Both the position numbers and the translations under genes were made by a program. A stretch of 64,000 nucleotides of DNA from the NCBI GenBank assembly GCA_019925095.2, contig CM034401.1, positions 3,999,838-4,063,837 of the forward strand, given 5' to 3'. This DNA comes from Dendrolimus kikuchii (lineage: Eukaryota > Arthropoda > Insecta > Lepidoptera > Lasiocampidae). Under the pieces are notes generated by a model, which worked only from the letters and a program-made list of their open reading frames with translations, was not told the origin of the DNA and searched no databases. Of the stretch, positions 47,101 to 56,579 are shown one piece after another. Position 1 is the stretch's first letter. Each line of letters starts with the position of its first letter.

Positions 47101-49242
47101 TTGTCTAAGGTAAAATTGTAATGGTGGTAACATCAATCTACGACGTGTCTGCTGTGCCTCAATCAAAGCACTTAATTGTTGCAGTGAATATTCATTTATA
47201 CTCTAAAAACAATGGAAAACATAAAAAAGACAAATAAAGAGTGTTTATATTTATTGAATCCAGGCACCTTACAATAAATGATTGCAGTTTCATATATATA
47301 ATATTTTTGTGAAATTATATTTTAATTATAATTTCACAAAAATATTTTACTTGCATTGCTGACAGGTAATAGTTATATAACAATTGCCTATAACCAGGGC
47401 TTTTCTGTGGGGGCACATGGGGGCACGCAGTGCCCTTAAAGGAAATTCTGAAAATATCGAAAAATTATCATAAAAACTGAAAAATATAAAGAATTTGGAA
47501 AAAGTTTTAAAAATCTATTACGGTAACCCTTACAAAAAATTAAACTCCGCTCCATGATACTGTATTGTTTTTAAACAATAAAATAATAATATACTTCGAT
47601 TTTTTTCTTCAAAACACAGTGGCAAGGTGTAAAAAAAATTATAGACTGACAACTTTAGAAAAATGCTTGTCTATAGCTGTTACAATTACATCCAGCCTAT
47701 GGTTAAAATTCTACACTTAAATTGATTGGAAATATATGGTAATATTACTTAGAATTTATACAGTGATCCTCTTTAATACCACTGTTCACAAGGGTTGTAC
47801 TTCAAGAAAAGCAATAAGACCCTTAGAGAAGTATAGATATCTATCTCACACTTGAAACACTTTATAAATTGTTGTTGAGGCTAGAACATGCTGGGTTATA
47901 AGACATACAAAGTACAGCAGATTATACGGAAGTATGAGAAGGATAAAACAACAGAATTCACAAAATTAGTAAATTATGTGGCAAATAAGTCTAGCAGGAG
48001 AGATATAATTTCAGCAAACACTGTAAGATACCTATCAGCATCATAAACTAACAATTAGCATAAGGTTGCCAGTAGTGGATGGATGAGAAAGGCAGAGTAG
48101 AGAGTTATGAGGTGCAAACTTAGGAGGCCTATGATCCACAGCAGATTGATTAGCAAATGACAAATTTGTAAACATGAAATTGAAATGAAAAAAAAACTAT
48201 ATAAGAATCAATTGTATACCTGTTGCTCTGGATATTTTCCAAAAAGGTCTGGATGTACACTAAAGTAGAATGGTCTTAAAGCTGTTGAGATTTCTGCTGA
48301 ACTTAAAAATCGGCATACAATACCTGTGTAGCCACATCTAAAATATAAAAATACTCATATTTATATTCAATATTACAATTGTAAATTATGGGTGGTTAAA
48401 GTCTGTTTTAGAATGCTTGTATGTAAATTCAATCAAATTAATTCAAAACATCTTGTTATTTTGCAAATATCTTATTTTTTTTTTATTGTAGGAGTTCAGC
48501 AGACAGGCAGACGGCCCACTTGATGGAAAACGGTTACCATCGCTTATGGACATTTGCAACACCAAAGGTGCTACAAATGCGCTGCTGCTCTCTTAAGGGA
48601 GTCTGGAACCTGGTCACCAATGCCGGAACACAACTGAAGGTTGTTATGGTGGCATACTTTAGACCAGGGGTGGTAGCCATCAAGTCAGGCAAATGCCCTA
48701 CCACCTGACTGTGGGTTGTTCTGTCGCCTCTTACGACAGGCCAAATGGCCGCAGGAAATTGTATTCTTTCTCCTGCACAGATAAAGACTTAACGTTAAAA
48801 ACGAAACTTAAACGATGTTTGTAAGGTGGTAGGGTAGTGTCCGTCTGGATGGCTACCGCTATGTGGTCTATAGTCTAGAGTTGCCGCCATAACAACCTTG
48901 ATTTGTGTTCCGGCATTAGTGGGCAGGTTTCACTCTGCCTTTAGAGAGCGGCAGCACATTGGTAGCACCTTTGGTATTGCAAATGTCCATAGGCGATGGT
49001 CGCCGCTTGCCATAAGGTGGGTCGTCTGCCTGTCTGCTGAATTCATGAAATAAGAAGATTTTTGTGTAACCAAGTTTTTAAAGATACCAAATAGCATGTT
49101 TGGAGGGAGTACTATTACAATTACAAGTTTACTATTTCTCTAAGGTTTTATAATATTATGTCTTTAACAAGTTCAAAGTAATTGTTGTTTCTTGTTAAAA
49201 CTAGAAAACGAGTACTTACCGTATTTTGAGTCTTGAATACAT
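32137..49242 (-). CDS. TCAIM: TCAIM-like mitochondrial protein
   Basis: Human TCAIM is a mitochondrial protein tied to T-cell activation; its insect role is unknown. Thirteen exons (high to low): 49242-49220, 48337-48220, 47212-47095, 45909-45774, 44136-44032, 43590-43473, 42552-42450, 40690-40599, 39307-39207, 37588-37442, 35189-35058, 34044-33900, 32223-32137. They join in phase into 474 residues, close to human (about 496). The N-terminus MYSRLKIRCGYTGIVCRF is basic and could be a mitochondrial presequence. Family signatures are ALRPFYFSVHPDLFGKYPEQ (DUF4460-like), YDSGWNISHIRGALQSL, YEIVVEPEAGPLMLSPTGQF and the C-terminus HYYSVLTEGVLCIPWNFK. All borders are GT..AG, but exon 6 needs a weak GAA|GTTGGT donor; the better AAGTTG|GTAAAA breaks frame. 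Several introns hold repeats. Confidence 0.88.
32306..32757 (+). mobile_element. RTE-like LINE 3' end, longest copy (R7)
   Basis: Starts YGSESWVWKSEHESRVNAVE-like, then MRALFQICGVTLADRVRNTE, GVKVRKGMLRWFGHVERM, RGRPRHTFHDQIDRV and the shared C-terminus with TGA, and a TATGTATATATGTATGTATG tail. Two small deletions remove residues after EVRKRV and after HVERM. It lies in the last TCAIM intron. Confidence 0.8.
32990..33285 (-). repeat. Repeat family G, copy 2
   Basis: Inverted copy of 6075-6345, with AACTAGCTGATGCTCGCGAC, CGTCCGCGTGGTGCGGTTTT and CCCCCTGACTCGGTTTTTAG. Confidence 0.65.
33520..33755 (-). mobile_element. tRNA-derived SINE
   Basis: On the minus strand the head reads GGCCTCTGTGGTTGAGCGGG with a pol III A box (33732-33743) and the B box GGTTCGATTCC (33679-33689). 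A tRNA-unrelated body and a short (ATT)n tail follow. The cloverleaf does not close as a functional tRNA, so this is a SINE and not a tRNA gene. It lies in the last TCAIM intron. Confidence 0.75.
34462..34652 (+). mobile_element. SINE-like family S, copy 6 (5'-truncated)
   Basis: Begins inside the unit at AAGTATGCCGCCATAACAAC and runs to the A-rich tail. It lies in a TCAIM intron. Confidence 0.75.
34795..35015 (-). repeat. Repeat family H, copy C
   Basis: Matches the inner part of the family (AATTCCCGCGGGATTCC, GTGGTTTTTACGTGAATCGC, TCAATGTACAGACACAG). Its edge lies about 40 bp from TCAIM exon 11. Confidence 0.6.
35455..35790 (-). mobile_element. RTE-like LINE 3' end (R8)
   Basis: Minus-strand frame of 99 codons, from KVRKGMLRWFGHVERMHDER to AYPARELA and TGA, with a (TACA)n tail. 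It is truncated just after the GVKV motif. It lies in the intron between TCAIM exons 10 and 11. Confidence 0.85.
36478..36780 (+). pseudogene. LINE pol C-terminal fragment with 3' UTR
   Basis: Reads VQAVKLWNALPLTVREAKTL, PTFRNSLRKYYLSLNKCV and a TAA at 36610, the usual end of jockey/CR1-like pol, followed by an AT-rich 3' UTR. Confidence 0.65.
36778..37050 (+). pseudogene. Second LINE pol relic (KYxxL..GPWG..LAQRISIAI type)
   Basis: In frame from about 36778 it reads KRRKYSAIGNGYIFAAFGVE, TLGPWGPEAHKLYRDIVKRL, then a stop where LAQRISIAI begins and another before RGNVASLLGT. This is the conserved C-terminal motif of a LINE pol, with two stop codons. Confidence 0.75.
37195..37340 (+). repeat. 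LINE 3' terminus with TATC tail
   Basis: AGGTTGCCTGGAAGAGTTCG, GCGATAAGGCCGCCTGTTGT and GAGCAATAAAGTGTTATG, ending in TATCTATCTATCTATTA. A piece of the same sequence is at 8513-8550. Confidence 0.6.
37643..38002 (+). mobile_element. RTE-like LINE 3' end beside TCAIM exon 10 (R9)
   Basis: Carries pol from RVRNTEVRKTVGLKESVGVK to AYPARELA (the stop is lost) and a TATGTATGTATG tail. It is flanked by a perfect 12-bp duplication TATAACATAATA (37631-37642 and 38003-38014). The insertion lies only about 55 bp upstream of the exon 10 acceptor. Confidence 0.9.
38043..38585 (+). repeat. Repeat family H, copy D (most complete)
   Basis: Runs from TAAAATTCTAAACATGCCGT through DSRKNYWADFDAVFVDRQ to CGCGCGCATATCCTAGTATA. 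It serves as the uninterrupted reference for copy B. The end CTAG followed by T is compatible with a Helitron end, not proof of it. Confidence 0.6.
39387..39780 (-). mobile_element. RTE-like LINE 3' end (R10)
   Basis: A 122-codon minus-strand frame from TLADRVRNTEVRKRVGLKES to AYPTRELA, with a (TACA)n tail. AAGAAATA on both sides is a possible short target duplication. It lies in the TCAIM intron upstream of exon 9. Confidence 0.85.
40303..40372 (+). repeat. Family S fragment
   Basis: GTGTCGCAAATGTCCATAGG then CGACGGGAACAACTTTACAT corresponds to the 3' third of family S. Confidence 0.5.
40801..40845. repeat. 21-bp-arm hairpin
   Basis: Arms 40801-40821 (TAAAGACACTGAACTCAAGC...) and 40825-40845 pair with two mismatches around a 3-base loop. 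A second, AT-rich hairpin with 13-bp arms follows at 40861-40890. Both lie in a TCAIM intron. Confidence 0.8.
41725..42228. mobile_element. MITE-like element P, copy 2 (empty site)
   Basis: 504 bp, near-identical direct copy of 31253-31817 but without the LINE tail. It contains the same palindrome at 41820-41841. It lies in a TCAIM intron. Confidence 0.7.
42240..42372 (+). repeat. Repeat family T, copy 3
   Basis: GTTTCTTCCTGCTTCTTCTT and CTTCAAAAAATGTTCTCCAG match family T. It lies directly after element P. Confidence 0.5.
44848..44990 (+). repeat. Repeat family T, copy 4
   Basis: GCTTCTCCTCCTTAACAGC, GTTGCGAAGCGGTGTACATA and CCAGTGGAACTTATTTTGAA followed by an AAACTTTTGAATTTTT tail. It lies in a TCAIM intron. 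Confidence 0.6.
45105..45176 (-). mobile_element. RTE-like LINE tail, minimal copy (R11)
   Basis: About 45 bp of LINE 3' end (AACTTCACACCAGTTCCC...CACGAACA) between two ACTACATACATACAT stretches. The outer repeats may be a target duplication whose sequence resembles the tail itself. Confidence 0.8.
46325..46683 (+). pseudogene. LINE pol C-terminal fragment, second RTE-like lineage
   Basis: An open 116-codon stretch reads FRTNISILEELDIKQCLSSI, RILTFFGHITRREDTSVERL, GRSPMRWTDQIKSALNG and REEWRRIVKLA. The FFGH..RGRSPMRWTDQI arrangement is typical of RTE-like pol C-termini. It differs from the LINE that supplied R1-R11. It lies in a TCAIM intron. Confidence 0.8.
47300..47346. repeat. Perfect 20-bp inverted repeat
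   Basis: Arms AATATTTTTGTGAAATTATA and its exact complement surround a 7-base loop, in the intron upstream of TCAIM exon 3. Confidence 0.85.
48476..48784 (-). mobile_element. SINE-like family S, copy 7
   Basis: Full-length, with its T-rich end at 48476-48486 and TTCTTTCTCCTGCACAGAT at the 5' end. It faces copy 8 about 40 bp away, between TCAIM exons 1 and 2. Confidence 0.75.
48822..49053 (+). mobile_element. SINE-like family S, copy 8 (5'-truncated, diverged)
   Basis: From GTAAGGTGGTAGGGTAGTGT to GCTGAATTCATGAAATAAG. It is inverted relative to copy 7. Confidence 0.7.
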
Positions 49243-49619
49243 ATTTTGACTATTTGGATGGCAAATAAATCACAGTTTATCAGGAAAATTTAAAATGATA
49301 TAATTGTGCACTGTAAATCATTATTGAAAGGGATACTTTATATTAAAATTAATTATTTCTAACCTTGGAAGTACTTGGAACTGTGACAATTTTTATTTAG
49401 AGTCCGCGCCACAGACTATTATAATACTACGTAGGTCCGATACTCCCGGCGCTGCAATCGCATAACACAATGATGCCAGTAAATTAAGCATAAGCCCCAG
49501 TTCGAATGATACATCTTATCTATGTATTATTTATTATAAAAATATTGTAACCTTTAAAGACTTAGAATTCTTTATTTTTAGAATGAATTTATTTATATAT
49601 ATAATATTACATATTTATA

Positions 49620-49968
49620 GTATAGTAAGATATGCCTGCGACTTCATCTACGCTCGACTTGGAATTCCCGAGACACAAAATATCACAGTATTTAAAAAAA
49701 GAATGTAATGTAATGTGTCGGAATAAACTAATTTTTATGCATCCGAATTACTTGAAACCGCTCCCTGAAAAAATCCCGCGGGATTTCCAGGGTAATAGTA
49801 GCACAGAGTTTAATTATTTATTTAATTCTAAAAATCAGCTGTCGATTAACGAAAACCGTATCGAAATTGGCTCCGTAGTTTTTACGTGAATCCCGAACAA
49901 ACAGACAAACTAACAACAGACAAGAAGTCTAAAAAAAATGCACCGTGTTCTCCATCGTTTATATAGTC
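49620..49968 (-). repeat. Repeat family H, copy E
   Basis: GGAATTCCCGAGACACAAAA, CCGCGGGATTTCCAGGG and TAGTTTTTACGTGAATCCCG are family landmarks. Its right edge cuts into the DDE transposase pseudogene, whose reading frame runs on into it for about 30 codons. Confidence 0.6.
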
Positions 49969-50748
49969 AAAGAAAATATTTTTTTCTCGTAACCATTCCT
50001 GTATTTGTGACTTTAAGTTTGATATTGTAGATGATTTATTTATCTGAGTGCAGTGATAATGAGCATTATCCATCACTATCAAAAATTTATCAGGCATATT
50101 TGGCACTACTTTTTCAGTCATCCATTTTAAAAAGTTTGTTGCATTCATATCATCATGGTAATCTGCAGATTGAGACTGTGATCGAAAAATCAATAACACA
50201 TTCTCTACAAATCTGTTACCTAACCCAGCATGTACAATTATGAAACCTTTTCCAGCTGATTCTGAACCATTACCCCATCTTTTTCTGGGCTTTGCCAACA
50301 ACTCTTCGCATGGTAAGTGGGATGAATGTAGGTTGTGTCTAAAAGCACCACCAGTCTCTTGTCTAATAGTCTATTCTTCCTCATTCTATCAATGTACCTG
50401 CCACGACAAGCAGTAATGTCAAATCATGCCACTAAAATTATGCGTTTGGATTGACAAGGTTTGAAACGGAAGTCTAATCTTTTTAACATTTTTCGTAAGG
50501 TTATGTTACTTCCTTGAAAATTTATATTCTGTTTTAGTTTCAAACGCAACTTATTTATAGTTGGTAATTCTTCAATACTAGATAGAAAAGCTGAATATTA
50601 TGACGTGTGGCACATAAATCGAAATCATCAAGTTCAACTTTGTTAGGTTGCGGCCGACTTTTTACAGGGGTTACAATTTTTTTGGAATTGCTTGCCGCTA
50701 TTTTACCCTCTTTGGTAATTCGAGACACTGTTTCAACAGGAATACCTA
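49966..50748 (-). pseudogene. DDE-superfamily transposase pseudogene
   Basis: On the minus strand a TTTATTTTGTTTAG acceptor-like site near 50745 leads into GIPVETVSRITKEGKIAAS, then broken pieces, MRKNRLLDKRLVVLLDTTYI (first Asp at 50338-50340), and an open part with GKGFIIVHAGLGNRFVEN, SADYHDDMNATNFLKWMTEK and FLIVMDNAHYH (second Asp about 50068-50070). The frame ends QEWLREKNIFF at 49970, so the third acidic residue is missing. The YLDETYIH/DYHDDMN/VMDNA pattern marks an IS630-Tc1-mariner-like DDE family common in insects. Stops and the truncation make it dead. Confidence 0.75.
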
Positions 50749-51013
50749 AACAAAATAAAAAAATGTTTTAAAATAATAATGCACATTAAAAAGTTAAATA
50801 GTTAGTAATAAATACAAATATCATGTGTTTAGCTGGTTGTAACATTTCTATGTTCATAATGTTAATAACGAAATTAATAAAGGAATGACTCAAAGAAAAG
50901 TCGGAACAACCATTAAAAATTTTACCTAGTAAGAGCCATGGATAAATTTCTGGTATCCCTAAAATTTATGTCATAGTCATAGCAGAGACTCCTATTTGAA
51001 CATTATGTACAGA

Positions 51014-51273
51014 CCGTTCCATTATCACAACGCCCAAAATGCTCCGTTAGCTGTTCCACAAGGCGACCGCAGTCGTTGTGGTCGTGGTGAAAAGGTCACT
51101 AACGACGTCATCATTTTCGATCACACAATGCTCATAACGACCCATGTCAACAGGTTGGTCGAATAGTCGAATCGTTCCACTTGGGTTTACGATTGTAACG
51201 CCGGCAAGCAAGTGGAACGGGAAAAATCGTGGTCGTGAACGTGGTCGTTGTGAGTCCCTAGTGGAACGAAGCC
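51014..51273 (+). mobile_element. MITE family M, copy 3
   Basis: Starts CCGTTCCATTATCACAACGC (with a small deletion) and ends GAGTCCCTAGTGGAACGAAG. The inner sequence is shared with 29836-30086. Confidence 0.65.
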
Positions 51274-51414
51274 ATAAAAGGATCAAAACGCTTTTATTCT
51301 TCTATTCCAATTCACAAAACTCCTTTACTTTAAGGATAATTTCACGGGCTGCACTTTTTACAACTTTGCGAGACATAATCACCGTGTTTCGAATAAAAAA
51401 ATGTAAATAATCAC

Positions 51415-51740
51415 AAATTACACCTCAGTCACGGCAACCTCAGAGGTCCGAGCTCGGGGCCATCGTAGGGCTGATCGATTCGTTGAGGGGACTGGTTGAG
51501 GCCATGCACTACAACAACGATCACTAGATAGCGGCTTCTTCCTTTTGCGAGGCAGTAATGTCCCGCAAGGAAGCCGCTGAGAGAGTAAGGGAGAGAGCTG
51601 CGTACGCGCTCCCCGGGCGCCGTCGTCAGATTGGCCTCCGGAGACACAGTTTTGCGCAAAATCTCCTCCCATCATTACATCGCAGAGGTTCGCGCATCGT
51701 GGGGATGCGACGGGTCCAACCTCTGTTGGTTAAATGGGTC
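51415..51740. other. GC-richer unassigned block
   Basis: More GC-rich than its surroundings and open in several frames (85, 76 and 68 codons) on both strands, none with recognisable motifs. It leads directly into the hairpins at 51747 and may belong to an unrecognised mobile element. Confidence 0.35.
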
Positions 51741-51746
51741 ATTCTG

Positions 51747-51842
51747 GATCCCGGGGTGATCTAAACTTGTTGCGCGGTTGAATAATGGGTACACCTATTA
51801 TTCAACCGCGCAACAAGCTTAGATCATCCCGGGATCCAGAGA
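51747..51842. repeat. 96-bp near-perfect hairpin
   Basis: Two 47-bp arms (left begins CTGGATCCCGGGGTGATCTA) pair with three transition differences around a 2-base centre. The coordinates are good to a few bases. Confidence 0.85.
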
Positions 51843-51847
51843 TGATC

Positions 51848-51891
51848 CACGAGATGACGAGCAAGGCTACAGCTTTGCTCGTCATCTCGTG
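51848..51891. repeat. Perfect 17-bp-arm hairpin
   Basis: CACGAGATGACGAGCAA and its complement surround a 10-base loop, GGCTACAGCT. It lies directly after the 96-bp hairpin. Confidence 0.9.
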
Positions 51892-52506
51892 TTCTTCCAA
51901 CACAAGCGCCGGATATGGGACGCAGGTTTAGGTTTAGCGGAGTAGTTGGTTCCGCCTAGTTTTCGCACATGCTGCGCGGCCATTATCGCCGCAGTCCGGT
52001 CCCGCCCCCACAGCCAAGAGGGACGTAGCATAGTAAGAAATGTATTCTCCCTGTGTAACAAAAAAAAGTACACTCAAAAACAAAAAGTTAAATCGCACCG
52101 GTGTGTACGCGCAACATTTAGGTAGACGTTTATATTTACGCAATATGCCAGAAAACGACTATAGGAAACGCTCATACTCTATGGTTTGGCTTCATGTTTC
52201 ATGTTGGCTTCATGTTCAGTCATGGTTTATTTTTACACGATAATTTTATATTTTCTCAAGTTCCTGTCTTTAACCAGATTTTTAGTTCCTATAGTAGTCT
52301 GTGTTTTAGTCCTCTTAATTTACTCAGGTTATTCGTGCTTCTTTATCTTCTTTACATATTAGAAAACAAAGTCGCTACCCACAGCTGTTTGTCTCTATAT
52401 CCGCTAAGTCCTTTTATACTACGCAACAAATTTTTAAGTGATTTTCACCATCAATTAGATTTTCACTGTCGGTTTATATATATAAAAAACCAAATTAAGT
52501 ATTTAT

Positions 52507-52652
52507 AAGTCGTGCGTAGGTGTGCCGATGACAACCCCTCCCGCCTTCCATAACCCGCGGTCGTCTAGTTCTTAGTGCTACTTATACAAGCCTCGGTCCT
52601 AGTCGTAGGAAGCGGGAGGGGTGATCATCGGCAAACTTCCAGTGCACGACTT
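52507..52652. mobile_element. 146-bp inverted-repeat element (MITE-like)
   Basis: Ends AAGTCGTGC and GCACGACTT, with further paired blocks inside: TGCCGATGA, CCCCTCCCGC and their complements. No reading frame. The target duplication is unclear (TA-rich flanks). Confidence 0.65.
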
Positions 52653-52783
52653 ATTATACCATGTTCAAACAAATCACCTTAAGTATGACAAGTCTTGTGA
52701 ACTGAATGCACTTCCTATTATCCTAATAGAAAGTACCTACATACCAAAAGTGAACTCGGGTTCCTAAAGAAAATGATGATCTA

Positions 52784-52910
<127 letters not shown>

Positions 52911-52924
52911 ATATGGAAATTCTG

Positions 52925-53315
52925 TAGGATTCAGCGCACTGTGGTGAGTTGAATAATCGGCTCACACAACTAGCTTATGATTGAGCCATACTACAATACT
53001 ATGCTTCAAGCTTACAATATAAAAAAAAGTTCAATCGCAGCTGTAATTTTAGTCCAAGTAATTAAAAATCAGCTTGGAGCATTGTGTTATAGCATAGCTC
53101 ATCATGAGTTGTGTGAGTTAAAACAACAAGTCACCACTGTGCGTTGAATCCTATAGAAAGTCTATCTCGCAGTGGTGAGTTGAATCAACGACTCACAGAT
53201 CTTACTTGTGATTGAGCCATACTAAAACACTGTGCTCCAAGCTTGCAACATAAAAACAGTCGATCGCAGCTGTCATTTAAGTCCAGGTAATTCATTAAAA
53301 GTCAGAATACACGTA
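52925..53315 (+). repeat. Repeat family Q, two tandem units
   Basis: Units of roughly 190-200 bp, each with GTGGTGAGTTGAAT, TGATTGAGCCATACTA, CTTGCAACATAAAAA-like and GTCCA(A/G)GTAATT segments. The junction carries AATCCTATAGAAAGTCTATC. An inverted relative is at 23045-23230. Confidence 0.6.
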
Positions 53316-53929
53316 AATAAGTAGTATTATTTGCATTTATGCACTGAAGTTCTGAGATCGACGCCAGAGTGGTCCATTTACGAGTATATTACCAAGCCCA
53401 TAACACAATGTGCTTAGATTGGGGTTAAGATATATACAATATGTGTGTTCCATCATGATGGTCGTCAGCTAGTTTGCTGTACCCATTCCAGCAACAAAAA
53501 AATAATATCAAGCCAAAAACATTCCGCACCTGATCCAATATCTCCCCATTAAGGTGACCAGACGGTATGCCGCCTCAATTGCCCAAGTTTTTCTATACTG
53601 TCATGTTTAGAATATATTTTTAATTTTTATAAGATTTTAGTATACACTCTGACTAAACAGAAATATGGTTCAATAGGTACGCATAGCAATGTTAAAATAT
53701 CTGGCCATGATCTGTGCCCGTTGGAATGTTCCTCTGAAAATTTACCAACTTGAAAAAGATGGGTAGTACTCAATACTGTTGCTCATGCAGCGTGGGAAAA
53801 AAATCTTGAATCAACACTGCTTAAATAATTCAGGTACTTCACCGAATACTGTAAACTTTAGGAGATTAATGATATGGACGTGTGTAGCAGGTGGGCAACA
53901 AATTAGCTGTTGAGTGTGGGAGATAAAAT

Positions 53930-54520
53930 CTGAAGGGTATGGGAGGCTTGCGGAGCGGCGCGGGCGCAGCGTACTCGGTGCGCGCTGCGTGGAGTGCTGG
54001 TTGTGACGCAACCGCCACGGCGCGGCGCCGACGGTGGCACGGCAGACGCAGCAGCGCCGCCGCACGCCTTCCGCCAGCGCCTGGGACTCGCTCAACTGCT
54101 TAATAATTGTTACACAGACGAGTTCAATAATTAAGCGATAAACGTACCAGCACAACGGCGGCGAGAGGAGCGCGGCAGTCGAGCGGCGGCCGCGTCGCGT
54201 ACCACACACTCGCGTCGAGTGATGAACCCGAAGCCCAGTCGATATTTTTCTATCGGACGACGTAGGAATCTCACCGGACTGGTTCCCGCGCAACGCTGCG
54301 TCAGTGCGCCGCTCTGGTGAACCCTTTCGCTTGTAAATGTGCCGATATTTACATATGCGCGCTCGATCTCGCGTCGAACTTTCGATAAGCGCCCGCGGCT
54401 GCGCCCCAGTGGTGTGCGCCGCGAGCTGGTCGCTGGCGGCGGCCACAGGGCACCCACCTGCTGCACACTGTGAGATGACCAGCGTATGTCCACTGCTCAT
54501 GCCCGAACATGCCTTGCACC
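53930..54520. promoter_or_regulatory. GC/CpG-rich island, candidate promoter or first exon
   Basis: Strongly GC- and CpG-rich compared with everything around it. The minus strand is open for 242 codons and two other frames are partly open, as expected by chance at high GC. Donor-like sites (CCG|GTGAGA near 54275, CTG|GTACGT near 54147 on the minus strand) suggest a 5' exon. No protein motif was recognised. It could be the promoter of a gene to the left or right. Confidence 0.4.
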
Positions 54521-54569
54521 CCAATAACCTCACGACCACCTACATCAAAATGTATTCATAGAGATTCCA

Positions 54570-56575
54570 GACATAATGTCCAACTCAACTTTATTATCAG
54601 GGAAGCAAAAGTTTTAACCTTCCGTAATATATTTTCTTTGATATTGCCTCGGATTAAGGTGCACATGTTTTGTAGGTACACTGTACGGCGTTAGATGGTA
54701 CTTGGGTGCAAGACATAAAATAATTATGTCCGTCTTAGGATAATCTATACCATTATTGGCACCACCCCTCAATGATTAGCACTTTATTCAAAACATTAAG
54801 AAATCTTCATTTTTTAAAAATTAATACATCCATTTCTTGAATAAATTGACAGTGTACCAATCACTTGGGTGCCAGCAATGGTATCGTTTCCCCTATCATG
54901 GAAGATTTACTTATTAGCTAGAGCGACTCTCTCCAAGTGTTAACTTGATTTTATTAAATATGAATTCAAATGCAAATATTAAAACTTAGTATACAGTTCT
55001 TAAATTTACAATTTCATCACTACCTCATAAATACTTACGTATAACTTTCTCTAAACTTGTATAATATATGTTTTCTTAAATGTCCACGTGAAAACGGGGT
55101 GATATTCAAATGCAATAAAAACTTATATTAAAATATTGATATGAAAATTCCAAACGCGTTTACGAACAGATCCAAAGAAATAGTCTCATACTATATCGTA
55201 CATTTATGTTGAACATAATATAATTATCAGCGACATAATTTATGGCATAAAGAGACATAATCAGACATTTTCCAAGAATACCTAACATTTCATCTGACAC
55301 GATAAAACACGAGTTGATACGAGTATGTAAATTATTACCTTGTTCCATTTAAAATACCCGCTATTGATTAATAACTTGTGACGATTTTTGGTCGAAGTCT
55401 TACTTAAGTGTGGCTGTGACGTGATATAATGCATTATTTGCGTAAACAGATTGTACTTACATACCTACTTATAAATAAACTGCGTAAACACTTGTATGCA
55501 AGAAACAAACACAATTAAACAGGAAAACAAGATATAGAACTAAAACATATGTTATTAGTTTGACATTTATAACGCTCTTATAGTAATAATAAGTGTGCCT
55601 ACGGCTTCACTCGGCTTAAATTCGATTTGTGACATTAATATTTTTAAAAGGCAAAAAGATCAAATTTTACATTTCTGTCCTGAACCCCGTTTTACGGTAC
55701 CGTAAGAGTAGATATATCAAAAACCCTTATAGGAAAGCGTAGGGACTACCGTCGAAACACGAGAGACAGTGCGGTTAAAAAAGGAACTGCGTGTCATCAA
55801 TGCAAATAAACATATGTAACCATTTATTCATATTGTTTTTAATATAATAAAAACTGACGAATGGAAAGAGTTTTCGGGTATTTGATAGCCAATAAATTTA
55901 GTACTGCGTTTGTAGTAGGGGAAGCAGGGGAAATGCCGTTCAGTTAAGGAAATCCTTTTATATTTAATTTATAATTAAAGTTGAACAAAATAATACAATT
56001 GTTCACTTCTTAAGTAATTTCTACTTTGACACGAAACGTATGAAACTTTCCTTAATAATCGATGATTAAGCAAATACAAAAAGAAAGGCGTCCTTGGGCG
56101 CCAATACCCGTTACTATGGGTAATACCGCTCATACAAAAGCGTATTGGCTCCAGGAGCTATGTGTATCTTAAAACCGAATGAAATATGTATTAATTTATT
56201 ATTGTTAAATACAAAAATAATTATCTAAATTAATAAATAGTATTAACAATAAAAAAAATCTAATATTTAGTTACCGGTAAAAACGTTCAGCGAACAATAT
56301 TGTTAGCGGGACTGAAAACAAACAGACATACTTCTCTTTCTGTCGCTACTAGCGGGTTTGTTAAACTAGTTGTTGTTTGCTCTCGCATCACCCCCACGCT
56401 TTAACCCGTATCTCGTAATCCAACGCCTTAAGTTTGTTAGTTATACCTGTGAGCACCATTACCCCTGTTTCCTCTACTTTCAGATGGTAACTAATTATTT
56501 GAATGTGCGCTAAAACAAAACGAATAAAGATTATGCCTACTTACAGAAAATTAGTTTACGTTGAACACGTTTTTC
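54570..56575. other. AT-rich stretch without supported gene
   Basis: No supported exon or repeat copy was seen. A GGCGCCAATACCC...GCGTATTGGCTCC partial inverted repeat lies near 56097-56155. Confidence 0.4.
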
Positions 56576-56579
56576 TCCT

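Noticed and set aside
47390..47460. Possible hAT MITE start (CCAGGGCTTTTCTGTGGGGG)
   Set aside because: No complementary end was found within the next kilobase.
53811..54539. 242-codon minus-strand open frame
   Set aside because: High GC leaves several frames open; no motif, no coiled coil or signal, and other frames are equally open. Kept only as a GC-rich island.
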